Assembly (NCBI RefSeq): GCF_000003815.2
Contig: NC_049996.1
Coordinates: forward strand, 7,325,332 to 7,389,331
DNA from: Branchiostoma floridae
Taxonomy: Eukaryota; Chordata; Leptocardii; Amphioxiformes; Branchiostomatidae
Length of the DNA stretch: 64,000 nucleotides
Direction of reading: 5' to 3'
Shown: one piece after another, positions 54,167 through 64,000 of the stretch
How the letters are laid out: each line of letters opens with the position of its first letter
How positions within the stretch are numbered: the first letter of the stretch is position 1
Position numbers and translations under genes: made by a program
Notes under the pieces: generated by a model
What the model was told of the DNA's origin: nothing
Databases searched by the model: none
Seen by the model: only the letters and a program-made list of their open reading frames with translations

Positions 54167-54266
54167 ATGATGTGTTTGTTTGCCGGCGAACAAGGCCGGC
54201 TTGTCTGCCTGCTCGCGCTGGTAGCGGTCATCGCGACGCCGGGCCACGGTCAAGAGATTATCGGAG
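54167..54266 (+). CDS. First coding exon of an unidentified secreted or membrane protein (partial)
   Basis: Two adjacent ATG codons (54167, 54170) open a frame encoding MMCLFAGEQGRLVCLLALVA, then VIATPGHGQEIIG, and ending at a donor GGAG|GTGAGT (phase 1). The Leu/Val/Ala core followed by TPGHGQ reads as a cleavable signal peptide with cleavage near HG|Q. The surrounding sequence is GC-richer than its neighbours and preceded by a TATA-like box. The frame also extends upstream to a GTG at 54134, which I do not favour. No downstream exon was recognised in the remaining 9.7 kb, so the protein family is unknown. Confidence 0.55.
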
Positions 54267-57200
54267 GTGAGTGCGACTTGCGCCGACGGGTTAATGGGAA
54301 ACTGCGCGGTGGGAAGCTTTCTTCGCTCCCGCTGTGGTGTTCTCTTTCTACGGGCACCCGCTTTTACGTACGCAGTAATAATTTGCGAGTTATTTCTTTG
54401 TCCAGACAGAGAGCTAGCTAGATCGGAAAACTCGGGATGCGGTCAAGATAAAATGTGGCCAGGGATTTTTAGCCCAGACAGAATTAGGAAGACTGGATAT
54501 AGCTGGATACAGCCGCACATAGTGAGGTCGGACATTTTGGAGCTTTGCCGTAGAATTTCTCCGGAGTCCACCACACGCCTGTATTGTTGTTATGCCAGTA
54601 AAGCAAGCCTGGTCTTGTACTTGTGGGTTTAAACATGACAGAAACGACTCCCAACAATAACACATCTTCTTGGAAACTTTCCCGAGGCTTGTCCAAATAA
54701 AATCCAACCGACCAGCCTGCGGAATCCCTAATCATCATGGCTTCTTGCTAAGTAAACTGAACGGTGATGGGTTCGATTCCCACTTAGCTGTACACGTACT
54801 TTAGCCCCAAGTGGTGGACCTGAGATAGATACCAAGGAATGCAGCATGACATCTTATGATACAGCTTTGTAAAAGTTTCTTTCATACTTTTTGTTGAAGA
54901 TGAAAAAAGTTTCTACTCTCTTCCACACCCTTTCATGCTAGTTCCCTAATTTAGTCTGGCATCCACTATTTACATAGGCATTCAAGGAAATTCAAAAGAG
55001 GGCCAAGCTAAGATGCATCTGTGATTGAAATGTCTACCATTGTTGGAGAGGACACAGCATATGTTGGTTGCTGGAGCGAGAATTGTTAGGATAGCGAAAG
55101 CGTATTCCGGGTTTTAGGAGATTTAGATCAATTAGTCAGAAAGCTGTCAAGCTTCGCTTACATTCTTTGTTTGGTAGACAAGTCCGCTCCACCAATGAAA
55201 GGATGTTTTTACAATCACAGACAGACTAATTATACTGGGCATTCTTCGTGGTCTTGGTCCAGATCTTCCAGTTTGTTAAAGATTTGGGATGTTTTGAATG
55301 AGAATCCAAGTGAAAGTTTGTGCATTATGCATCATTTTGCCTCCTGGGGTTCCTAATTCATTAGCGGGTGTTATGTATCTTCTTATCACTTGTTTGGATG
55401 GATCTGATAAGTTGTAGTAAGCAGGGTTGTGACAGATAGCAGTTTTCCTCTAAACAGATCCCTCAGCTTCCAGTGTGACAGATGAGGACTTTGTTATACT
55501 TATAGCCCCCCTCCCTCGTCATTCAGGAATTGCTGCAGGCCCCCCCCCCCTAAAATGGGAAGGGGGAACGTGAAGATACCTTCATTTCTTGCAAACTTTT
55601 TTGCTAAAGTGCACTAAATTTACATGTATGAAAGTTACATATGGACATCATTAGCCATTTCCTAGTACTGTACTGCACCCAGTCACCATCTCCAAGCAGA
55701 TGGTTGGTAGAAAATGTTTTCTGATCAGCTGGGCTTGGAAGGAATGCTACAAAACCCAGCTGATTTGGAAAACCCAACAATCTTTCATCCCAAGATCTGG
55801 TTGCAGATTAGTGACAGTTTCTAGCGGGTTTTCTGTCTGATTTTTTGCAAGTCCAGAGATCACAGTGGCTACTTAAATGTGTCCAGTGGTGTGAACTGGA
55901 CCATAGAAATAGTTCACGAAACCACTTTGATGTCAGTGGTCACTGGCTTGGATGACCCAAAAGTTTAGTCTCATATGATACTAGGCAGAAGTCAGCACTC
56001 TTCAAAGAGCCCTCTGTTTTCCAGAGCTAATTCTCCATGGGAAAACAACAGATAAGAATCGCCAGAAACTGTAATGTTGTTTGAAAACAAATATAAGTAT
56101 GACTTCTTCAGTGTCTACTGGAAGCTCAATGTATGAGTAGGTCTACATAGCTATTTTTGATCAACATTAAACGTAGCTGTTGTTCGTTTCGTAATAGATC
56201 GCTTCAATTTCTACGTAGCTTTTTTTCATTATCCTGAATTCCTCATAAAGCGTTATTGAAATAGAATTCCTAAGTTGCGTAGACTAGTCTAACGCGAGAT
56301 TGCCCCGAACAATGGAGTGTCTGGTTGTGTCCATTTTCACAGACTGTTTTTTCCATGCACCTATGACTGCAATGGAACAATCCAATGAAATTCTTCCCCA
56401 AACCTCATGCACTAGCAAATCAACTTACAATCTTCCAGAATTTATCAGCCCTTCTAAATTTACCATTCAGGGTTGCCAAGATCCCCCCATGCAGACCCTT
56501 GTCTACAGACGAAGCTATGATGTCCCAGGCAGTTTAGTGTCTGTTGTTTAGCAATGGCGGATTCCTAAAGCGCAAGCAGACAGTTTTGTAAAGCATCCAC
56601 CAAGACGGTATTCCATTGAGGGAATGCCTGCTGGTACTATACAGAGTCATGTACACAAGCATGCAACAACGCACGCTAAGTATTTCCTGTCTCCCGTCCT
56701 CAGCTTGGTTCTCGGCATTCTTGTTTTGGGAAGAATGCTGGAAAGTAAATACAGGCCAAATTAGATGCTGTAACAATAGGATAATGACAGGGATTAGGGC
56801 GCTATTGTTCTCTTGAGGTTGATAGAAGTATAGAAATTTGGACCGACCAATAGGATGTAATAGGAGGTAATCTTGAATAAGAAAGAAGCAGACTAGCATT
56901 ATTGTATTATGATCAAGGTCATACTTTCTGATTCTGAAAGTACGATCTCACAAAGGCAATGAGCTTTGAGTTTTTTCGTGTTACTGTAGTTTACCAATTG
57001 ACATACCCGAACGTGTTATAGTATGTAAAAGAATATGATCAGTGCCATCCTTCTGAAATTGACCTTGTTGCCAAGCTCCCCCCCCCCCTAAAATGCAGAC
57101 CATCCTGTAAAGACCAGAAGGTTAGAAGTAGAACTCAAACAACTTCATATGTTTCTGTGATCACCCAGTGGGAATGGTAAGCAGCCACATAGGAATACCC

Positions 57201-57908
57201 AATTAAAAAGTTCTAAATAGTTTGTTAGTTGCTTGTTACTTATAGTTAAATACCTTCAATCTCAGTAAAGGATGCTATGGGGCTTGAGCAATGTCTTGGT
57301 TTTATCAGAAGCATAATTCCGAATCCAAACTTTGTTTGTGTGTATATAATCATTGTATGTAGCTTTCCCTTTATTTTTGACATTTTGCTCACAATTAAAA
57401 GAAATGAAGTGAAACATGTCTTAAGATACAGACAAGATAAGTCCTTTGTCAGGTAATTTATTGTGTGTATATTTAGTACCTTCACCGAGAAGGTTATGTT
57501 TTAGGGTGCATGTGTCTACCACTGTCGCTGTAGCCTAATGAGTTACTAATAGCTGAGATGTGTTGTTGTACATGCATGTTTGTGCCTGCATACTTCTTTG
57601 TACTTGATATTTGCCATCTGTTCGCATGTCTCCCAATCAGGGTAAGGGGGACAAACACTGAAGAGAAAAGGGTTGTCGCTAGCCTAGCAACAAGTGCAGA
57701 TACACAAAAATGTAGGTATGTGAAAATGTGGAGGGAAAATGCAGTCTGAGATACCAGTGGTAGTGTCTGCTGATTGAGGCTATCAGTTTAGGATAGTGAG
57801 ATGTACACCAGCCTGTGTGCCACACACGTAGAGAGAAAAATGGTCCCCCATGATGGCTGGGAGCTAGTCTATACTTTAGCCTGGATGCCAAACTGTTTCC
57901 AGGGCCTA
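54267..57908. other. Probable first intron of the signal-peptide gene
   Basis: No coding exon recognised. A tRNA-like fragment (GGTTCGATTCCCAC near 54769) may be a SINE remnant. Short C-runs lie at 55541-55550 and 57079-57088. CATCTCCAAGCAGATGG at 55687 resembles the end of the MITE families at 51241 and 57909. Confidence 0.45.
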
Positions 57909-58295
57909 ATCTCTAAGCAGATCCTACGGTAGCATATAGGATAGTACTGTAAATGCAGAAATGTTCGCGGTGGATTAATGTTCGCGGTTTTCGCGGTGAC
58001 CACTTCACCGCGAATTTAAAACCACCGCGAACATTTTTCTAGTATGATATTAGATTGCAGTCTATGTGTTACCGCGAACTTAATCCACCTCGAAAAGTCC
58101 TTTTTCTCGCTACCGCGAAATTAAATCCCCGCGAACTTAAATACATTTACAGTATCAAAAGCTGGCAGCGGAGTGAAGACTGCCTAGGAGTGTGCATGCT
58201 AGTACCGGTGCCCATCTGACTCCTTTTGGCTAGCTGTACTCCTTGGCCAGCTTTGATACTATCTTATAATGGCACCATAGGATCTGCTTGGAGAC
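57909..58295. mobile_element. Outer MITE (CTCTAAGCAGATCCTA TIR) split by another MITE
   Basis: ATCTCTAAGCAGATCCTACGGT at the left is inverted at the right (ACCATAGGATCTGCTTGGAGAC), with TA beside both ends. Further inside, GATAGTA...TCAAAAGCTGGC and GCCAGCTTTGATACTATC are inverted to each other, but only after removing the insert at 57945-58154. Confidence 0.75.
57945..58154. mobile_element. Inner GCGG-rich MITE, ends TACTGTAAATG...CATTTACAGTA
   Basis: Ends ACTGTAAATG and CATTTACAGT are inverted and sit between two TA dinucleotides. The body has many TTCGCGGT/ACCGCGAA motifs in inverted pairs. 210 bp including the target TA copies. Confidence 0.85.
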
Positions 58296-60564
58296 TATAA
58301 AGGTCCTACACTGTACACAGGCCAGCTTCTCAGTTCTATGAAGAACATGTTTCTCAGCTCCTAATGCAGTTCTATGAAGAACATATTTCAGAGTCTAACT
58401 TGGGTCAGTGGTAAACTTTCCTCAGCACATGTTAGTGTAATGAGCTTACCTTTAATAGGCCCTGGAAATGGCCCAGCATTGCAACTAGTTACTAGGCTAT
58501 GTATGTGCAAGGAGGTTGAAAAAGGGACCTCTTTGGTATGTGTGGGACCCAGGGTTACTCTTCAAGCAGATGATAGATGAGAAGAGCATGACGTTTGTCT
58601 CAGACTTGTCTGCTTCTCGTTTTACTGATAGGCTAAGCCTCGCTAGATGTCAGAAAAGAAGTCTGCAAAGATTTTTATGATCGTCTGCTTGGAGAGTAGC
58701 CAAGGTTTCTCCGCAAATTGTTTCTGTGGCGTAGTGGGGAAAGGTTGTGGATGGCATTGATAATTTACCAGTACGTTTTGTATAAAAGTTTGCCAGACAG
58801 TTTTGACACACCATAGGGGAAGGGAAATCCCTGGTATAAACGTTGCAAATCCTGTTATTGGATTAGTCATCGATGTATGTAAACAATTGACTGCCTGGAT
58901 ATCAGTTGATAAGAATTGTCTCCGAAACTGTCTTGCATTTGCCTCACATAGATACAATAAGATAGATAGTTTTTGCCAACATTTACCTAAAAAATCCTTT
59001 TAAAAAGTTCAACTATGCCTCTTCCATTGCCATTGCCAAACAAAAACGTATAACGTTTCCCCTCGAATGAACGGATTAGCCCTAAGTACGTGTATATTCC
59101 TCAAACAACAAGAAAGAAAAATGGTTAGGTGACCCGTATAATCTAGTGACATACAAGTAATGAATTTGGTTCCCTGCCCAACCATGTTGTATTCTTTGTG
59201 TGAAGCTCTGTTTACAGACTCAACCATTATGTCATTATGTCCTTGGCCTCATCGGATGTTGTGGGTATGAACTCACTACAATATATACCCTTCTTGCCAA
59301 CCATTCTCAAGAGAAAGGTTAAAATACACTTAACATTCTAGCAACATGTCACAAGGCTTTGTTACACGGAAGCATGTAATCGCTTTTCAGGTCTATGTCC
59401 ACTGCCTTTTACATAGACATCAGTCATGTCAGTCAGCAAGCTGGGAAATATTGGTTTGGGTTGGTATTTGTGCACGCTGTGTGGCTGACTCTGTGGTATC
59501 TCAGCATCTAACCTTCAAACCACTTCCTTTCCTGAACTATGGCAGACTAACCAGAGAGAATGGTTGGGTTGTAGAGTCTGAGAGATTTTTCAGATTAAAG
59601 AAGAATTTTGACTGAAGGAAAGTCTACAAACAATTCTATATTTTTGAAAAGTTTTGCTGTATATACATGTACTTTGATTTGTATTTATCATATTTTGTAA
59701 AACTTATATTTAGTTTTCCATGTATAAACTGTAGTACGTCCCCTGTATTATTACTCTGTTTGGGATTTTCAACAGAGTGATTCACAGCGCATACTGTTTA
59801 CTATGCTTGTGTAGCTTCAGTTCAAGCCAACCCACATAAATGAATACTGTCCAAATGTCCCATCAGATGTTTTAATGACTTTTTCAAGCCTTTGAATGTT
59901 TTTGCTGAGCTTGTTCGATTTTTTTGTCCACCAGTTCCGCCTGGAAAGACATAATAAGGCAAGTTGAACCCAAACATCTTCTTGGAGAGTAGCACACAGT
60001 CTACCCAGCAGTTCCCTATCTGTGTGTCACACAAACACACCCCACTCACACTGTACAGCCCAATGCTTAGCCCAATAAGGACGCACTGTTCTGGCAGTAA
60101 CACAATATTTGCTATGAAAATATCCGACTTTGTTTTGTCGAGTGCGGCGGAATGGCGGGGCAGGCTCCGAGCCAAACGATTTGGGACAGGACCTTGTCGT
60201 ACAAGTTCAGCTTTCATATCGAGTGCTCTTGTCCGCTCGCTCAGTAAGTGTTTGCTATGAAAAGTTGCAGGCTCGTACCCATGTGACCTCACTCAAGGAC
60301 AACGTATTGATAATTGATTCTGAGGACTGCAAGATTTAAAAACTGAAAAGTAAACAAATCAAAGATTGTGAAAATAAGATCAAATCGGTCAGCCTCTCTG
60401 TCATTCCACTGTTTTGACTGTAAAACATTTGACTTTCTTGCACTTTGCAAATAGAAATTGAATTTCATCTACTACTGTACTACCCAGAAATGTGTATCAT
60501 TGATTGGAGTATTCCATTCAGTGACTTTGGCAGGGGTGGCTGGTCCTTAAGGCCTAAGACCATA
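58296..60564. other. Intergenic or intronic DNA, nothing recognised
   Basis: Only short frames. TCTGCTTGGAGAGTAGCC at 58684 and TCTTGGAGAGTAGC at 59979 resemble ends of the MITE family at 51241. Confidence 0.45.
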
Positions 60565-60880
60565 GTTAGTACAAGCTGCGTAAGACTTGACTGTAGGTTT
60601 GATCCTGAGATAGAACCCTAATTGTTTTTAATAAGTACAATGGATTCTTTAACATACTCAAGGTGTGTCTCTCCTTGAAAACAGACCTCTCCGGCGTGAC
60701 GTCTCATCTGAGAGGACTTGCCTAACCGCAGCCAGGTACTCATTTTAGAGTTGAGTGGGGAAATGGTAGTCAAGTGCCTTTCCCAAGGACACAACATTGG
60801 TGCCTGTTGGGGACTCAAACCCAGAACCTTTAGATCCGAAGTCAAAAACCCTAACCACAAGCTAGACCACCTTGCCACGT
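60565..60880 (-). mobile_element. tRNA-derived SINE, family copy 3 (-)
   Basis: Minus strand: CGTGGCAAGGTGGTCTAGC head with TTGTGGTTAGGG, box-B-like GGGTTTGAGTCC, CACCAATGTTGTGTCCTTGG, CTCAACTCTAAAATGAGTAC and TGTTAAAGAATCC in the same order as copies at 34955 and 41565. It is the best-preserved copy. Confidence 0.75.
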
Positions 60881-62151
60881 CGGTAAGATTACCCGCCAGA
60901 TTACAGACACGAGCCGCGAACCATTGTCTCCTCTCCCGGTTTACAAAATAGTCTGCGGTGACTTGGTACCAACCATGGCCCGACCACAAAAGCTTTTCGT
61001 GGTTCAAATTTGTCGGGACATTCAGGAATATGTTTGCCGACAACAGCAGGGTTAATAGGGTCAAGATTTGGCTAATGCGATAAACTCTATACAGTAAACA
61101 TACGACTCTCAAACAGGTTAACGTTGCCGTAGATACGAAGCTTCGAGCTGGTATTTTAGCCATTCGCGCAAGATTTCCTTGGTCGCGACGTGTTCCGGTG
61201 AGGTTACGGGACGGCGCAACAATGCGGTAGCGATGATCAAATACATGTTTTGTGTGCGCAGTATGTGTCAGAGAAGCCTTTGTGTACATCAGGTGGTAAG
61301 AATAACACCTGGGCCCGCAGGTGGCTTCTCAGATATACCTTGATCAGCAATCCACACCTGATCTGGCCCCGCTATAACTATCAATCTTCGGTAACGTGAT
61401 ACGCTGACACATTATCCCGTAGAAAGGAAGACCAGCCTTTTAATTAGCAATCGTGTTCTCATTCGCTAAGGCAATAAGTTGTGTCAGACTCTTAGTAATG
61501 ATATCTAGATATACCTGTTGATCTTGGTTATCTATAACTATGTAATGCCACCTTTGTAGATTTAGTTACTATAGAACTAGGCTAACTGTAGTCTAAAGTT
61601 CCCTTTTCCATAGATGGCATACATGCAGTAAGGCACATAGCCTTGCGCTATAGGAGTTTTAAAAGTACAAGTTAGCATATTCTTGTTTACTAAGGAAAGA
61701 GTTGTAAAGAAGCATTATAGCTACAAGGTTTAGCGACAAAACACCTTGATCCCTAAGTTTTGGTTAACCTTGGTTTCAGGTCACAGGCTTTTCTATAGAG
61801 GAGACCTAGTTGTTCTAGTGTAAGGTTCCCTTTTCTATAGGGGATAGTATGTATTGACAGACTTGTATGTAAAGGACTATGACTACATAGTAAAGAGATA
61901 GCGGAAGGCTGTTCGTATTTGAAAGAGGTTACGAGTAAGGGCATTAGGGTCAAGGATGGGCCTGTGTTTACTTACTTGTATATGAGGTTTTCAGTTTATG
62001 TTTCCAATGTCTTCAATGTTTATGTTACCATTACTTTGGAATGGTGTCACGAACATGCCAAGAAATCATACTATTGAGCTTCAAAAGTTATCAACTTTGC
62101 ATGCTTACATATAAAAGCTGTTATAATCTATGTTAATTTAAGACTTCATTC
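60881..62151. other. Non-coding stretch with weak internal repetition
   Basis: The 223-codon reverse frame at 60618-61289 runs over the SINE and has no recognised domain. A diverged tandem pair around GTTCCCTTTTCCATAG (61598) and GTTCCCTTTTCTATAG (61826) is visible. Confidence 0.45.
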
Positions 62152-62305
62152 ATACCAGGGTTTGCGAATCTGGATTCACAAAGGCACTGGATTGATCCTG
62201 ATTCAGCTTAACCTGCTTTTGGAGCTGGATTCATATTCTAGGCTTTGCAGTCACTATCTATCAGTATCTGTATGATTCTGAATCCATATTTGTGAAACCT
62301 GGTAT
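62152..62305. mobile_element. Small foldback MITE, TIR ATACCAGGGTTTGCG
   Basis: ATACCAGGGTTTGCGAATCTGGATTC-like left arm is inverted at the right (GAATCCATATTTGTGAAACC then TGGTAT). ATACCAGGGTTTGCG also occurs alone at 32319 in villin intron 10. Confidence 0.7.
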
Positions 62306-62340
62306 AGATAAGGTCTAACAAAAAATCATCTTTGGTACCT

Positions 62341-62630
62341 TGACCGGTGCAATGGCCTAGTGGGTAGAGTGTTCGCCTTGCATTCGGTAGGTCGTGAGTT
62401 TGATCCCCGGCCAAGTCATACCAAAGACTCTAAAAATGGTACATGCTGCTTTCTCTGCTTAGCACTCGGCACTAATGAGGAAGAGTATGGAAGTTAAACA
62501 CACATTACTACCAGGGGACCAGCCCCCTGCTGTAGTGGCTTGCACGTGTGGCCCAAGGGCTTCGAAGTGGGGATGGGCGCCACCCTACGCGTCTGTAGAT
62601 GCATGGGCAAACTTTAACTTTTTCTTTTTC
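62341..62630 (+). mobile_element. tRNA-derived SINE, second family (+)
   Basis: tRNA-like head with box A ATGGCCTAGTGGGTAGAG and box-B-like GAGTTTGATCCCC, then a conserved-looking core (GGTACATGCTGCTTTCTCTG, GGAAGAGTATGG), ending in CTTTTTCTTTTTCTTTT. The head is tRNA-shaped, but the long body and pyrimidine-rich tail argue against a functional tRNA gene. Confidence 0.75.
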
Positions 62631-64000
62631 TTTTTTGGTACCTTCTACATGAGCTACTGTGCCGACTAAAAAATGTAGGGGAGACATGGTGATAAGGTAA
62701 TCAAATATTGTCCTGTAGGTTAATTTTTCACTTGCAGTGTCTTCTTGCCCAGGTGTTGAACAGATGTGGCATCTTTTTTTAGAAGGAACATGTGGAGAAC
62801 AGGTGTTCAGCTCACCTGTGTGGCAGCTGGACAGGTGCCAAGTAGAGCAGCAGACTATTAGCTTTGCCACTTCAGTGGTGTTGATTTTGGCAGGGAAACT
62901 TGACAGTGATTGCAGTAATATCTACACAGGTTGTAAAGCTTTTGGTCAGAGATCGCACGTGCCCAGTCACAAGCCTGGCCCTCAGTCACGTCTTTGAGAA
63001 CTGTACTTGCAGCTACTTGCCGCATGTTGCGAACTAAAAAAGTACTAGTTTTGAAAGAAAATGACTTCTATAAACTTGGTGATACTGTTTCTATCAGTCC
63101 AAAACTGTGATAATTGATATAAATATAACAGCAATATACATAGTTATTACACAGTCCATGTTATGGAATACCTGTATTTACATTTCAGTATGATAACTTT
63201 ATATTTTAGTACCATAGATCAGAAGGACCAGCTTGCTAAAAAGCAGTCTACTAAAAAAGGAACTGTGCCTGGACTGTGTCTGGACCTGTTTGCAAAAGAG
63301 TTGCATGGTCCTTTCGGTTGGGGATGTAAAGCCACTGGCCCAGTGTATGGGGAAGGTCAAACCTACATGCATGTTTGAATCTGACACACTTTAATTTTAA
63401 AATATCAAGAAAAGTAGAGGAGACCCGTTGAGCCTGGCCCGAAGGGGAGCTGTAGCTGCAAACCATGTAGCACTACCACTTGCTACTTAAGAATGCATCG
63501 GCTTCCACTCATTTGCGGATAACTTCTATACCTTACGGTGGCACCTGTTTCATGCAGGTGGTAAGCAAAGACAAACATCTTTAAGACTCTTGTGTGGTAC
63601 CGGATATTCCTCACAAAGGGATCTGTAGCATAAACACAACCTAAGACCCCTTTTCTTCTTCCCAATGTTATTCACTTTACCCAAGCTCTTTGTAAGTCGT
63701 GAAATCTTAGAATTAAGAAGTCTTACAGCGAGGTACAGAAGGGACTTCTCTTGTGTTCTGTGTGTGGCTAACAGGGTCCACCTGGCCGGCCTTGCAGCAA
63801 ACATAGCAGCGCATTCGTCCACTTGAAAGAGATGGAGATAAAATAGTGTAAGCAAACAGCTGATTTGTACACCTGGGGTGGAGGAAGGTCAGTTGCAGCA
63901 GACTGTCTGTAAAAGTCCACTGATTGTTGATAAGAGTTGGCTCCAAGTTTATTGACTCACAGCTGTTTAATGTACTGTAAGCTCATTAACTTTTTGCGAT
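62631..64000. other. End of window, nothing recognised
   Basis: Short frames only. AGAACAGGTG/CAGGTG-like repeats at 62750-62840 are too short to name. Confidence 0.4.

Noticed and set aside
60618-61289. 223-codon reverse frame
   Set aside because: Overlaps a SINE copy, no domain recognised, and no splice or start context.

Overview
This window is eukaryotic DNA with long introns, GT-AG splice sites, dense short inverted-repeat elements and tRNA-derived SINEs. Gene content (a villin with a headpiece, an ankyrin/SOCS-box protein), intron sizes and repeat style fit an invertebrate deuterostome, most likely an amphioxus (Branchiostoma). The species call is inference. A run of N at 22135-22581 marks a draft assembly gap.

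Layout. 1-4205 is repeat-rich DNA without a recognisable gene. 4234-6543 (+) is a complete two-exon gene for a 595-residue protein with about 16 ankyrin repeats and a C-terminal SOCS box, i.e. an ASB-type substrate receptor for a Cullin-5 ubiquitin ligase. 6544-21583 is mostly non-coding: a 117-bp GT microsatellite, tandem duplications, a 2.38-kb element with terminal inverted repeats (11260-13639), and a possible non-coding first exon near 10091.

21604-46967 (+) is a full villin gene. I could join 22 coding exons in frame into 845 residues: six gelsolin-like domains, a linker, and a headpiece ending LKKEKKLF. Two features are unusual. There are two homologous 79-nt versions of exon 8 (8a, 8b) that must be used one at a time to keep frame, and a possible 54-nt cassette exon lies between exons 15 and 16. 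The introns hold many mobile elements: foldback MITEs, SINEs, a 47-bp minisatellite of about 27 copies, and a 456-bp miniature LTR element whose LTRs contain a tRNA-like RNA polymerase III promoter. The villin 3' end is probably near an AATAAA at 49043.

49.1-53.8 kb is intergenic with simple repeats and MITEs. A TATA-like box at 53827 precedes a first coding exon (54167-54266, +) that encodes a signal peptide of an unidentified secreted or membrane protein. The rest of that gene was not found and probably lies beyond the window or in exons too short to recognise. 54.3-64 kb holds SINEs, a MITE nested inside another MITE with its TA target site still readable, and other repeats.

The genes do not form a pathway: a ubiquitin-ligase adaptor, an actin-bundling/severing protein of microvilli, and an unknown secreted or membrane protein are neighbours on the same strand.
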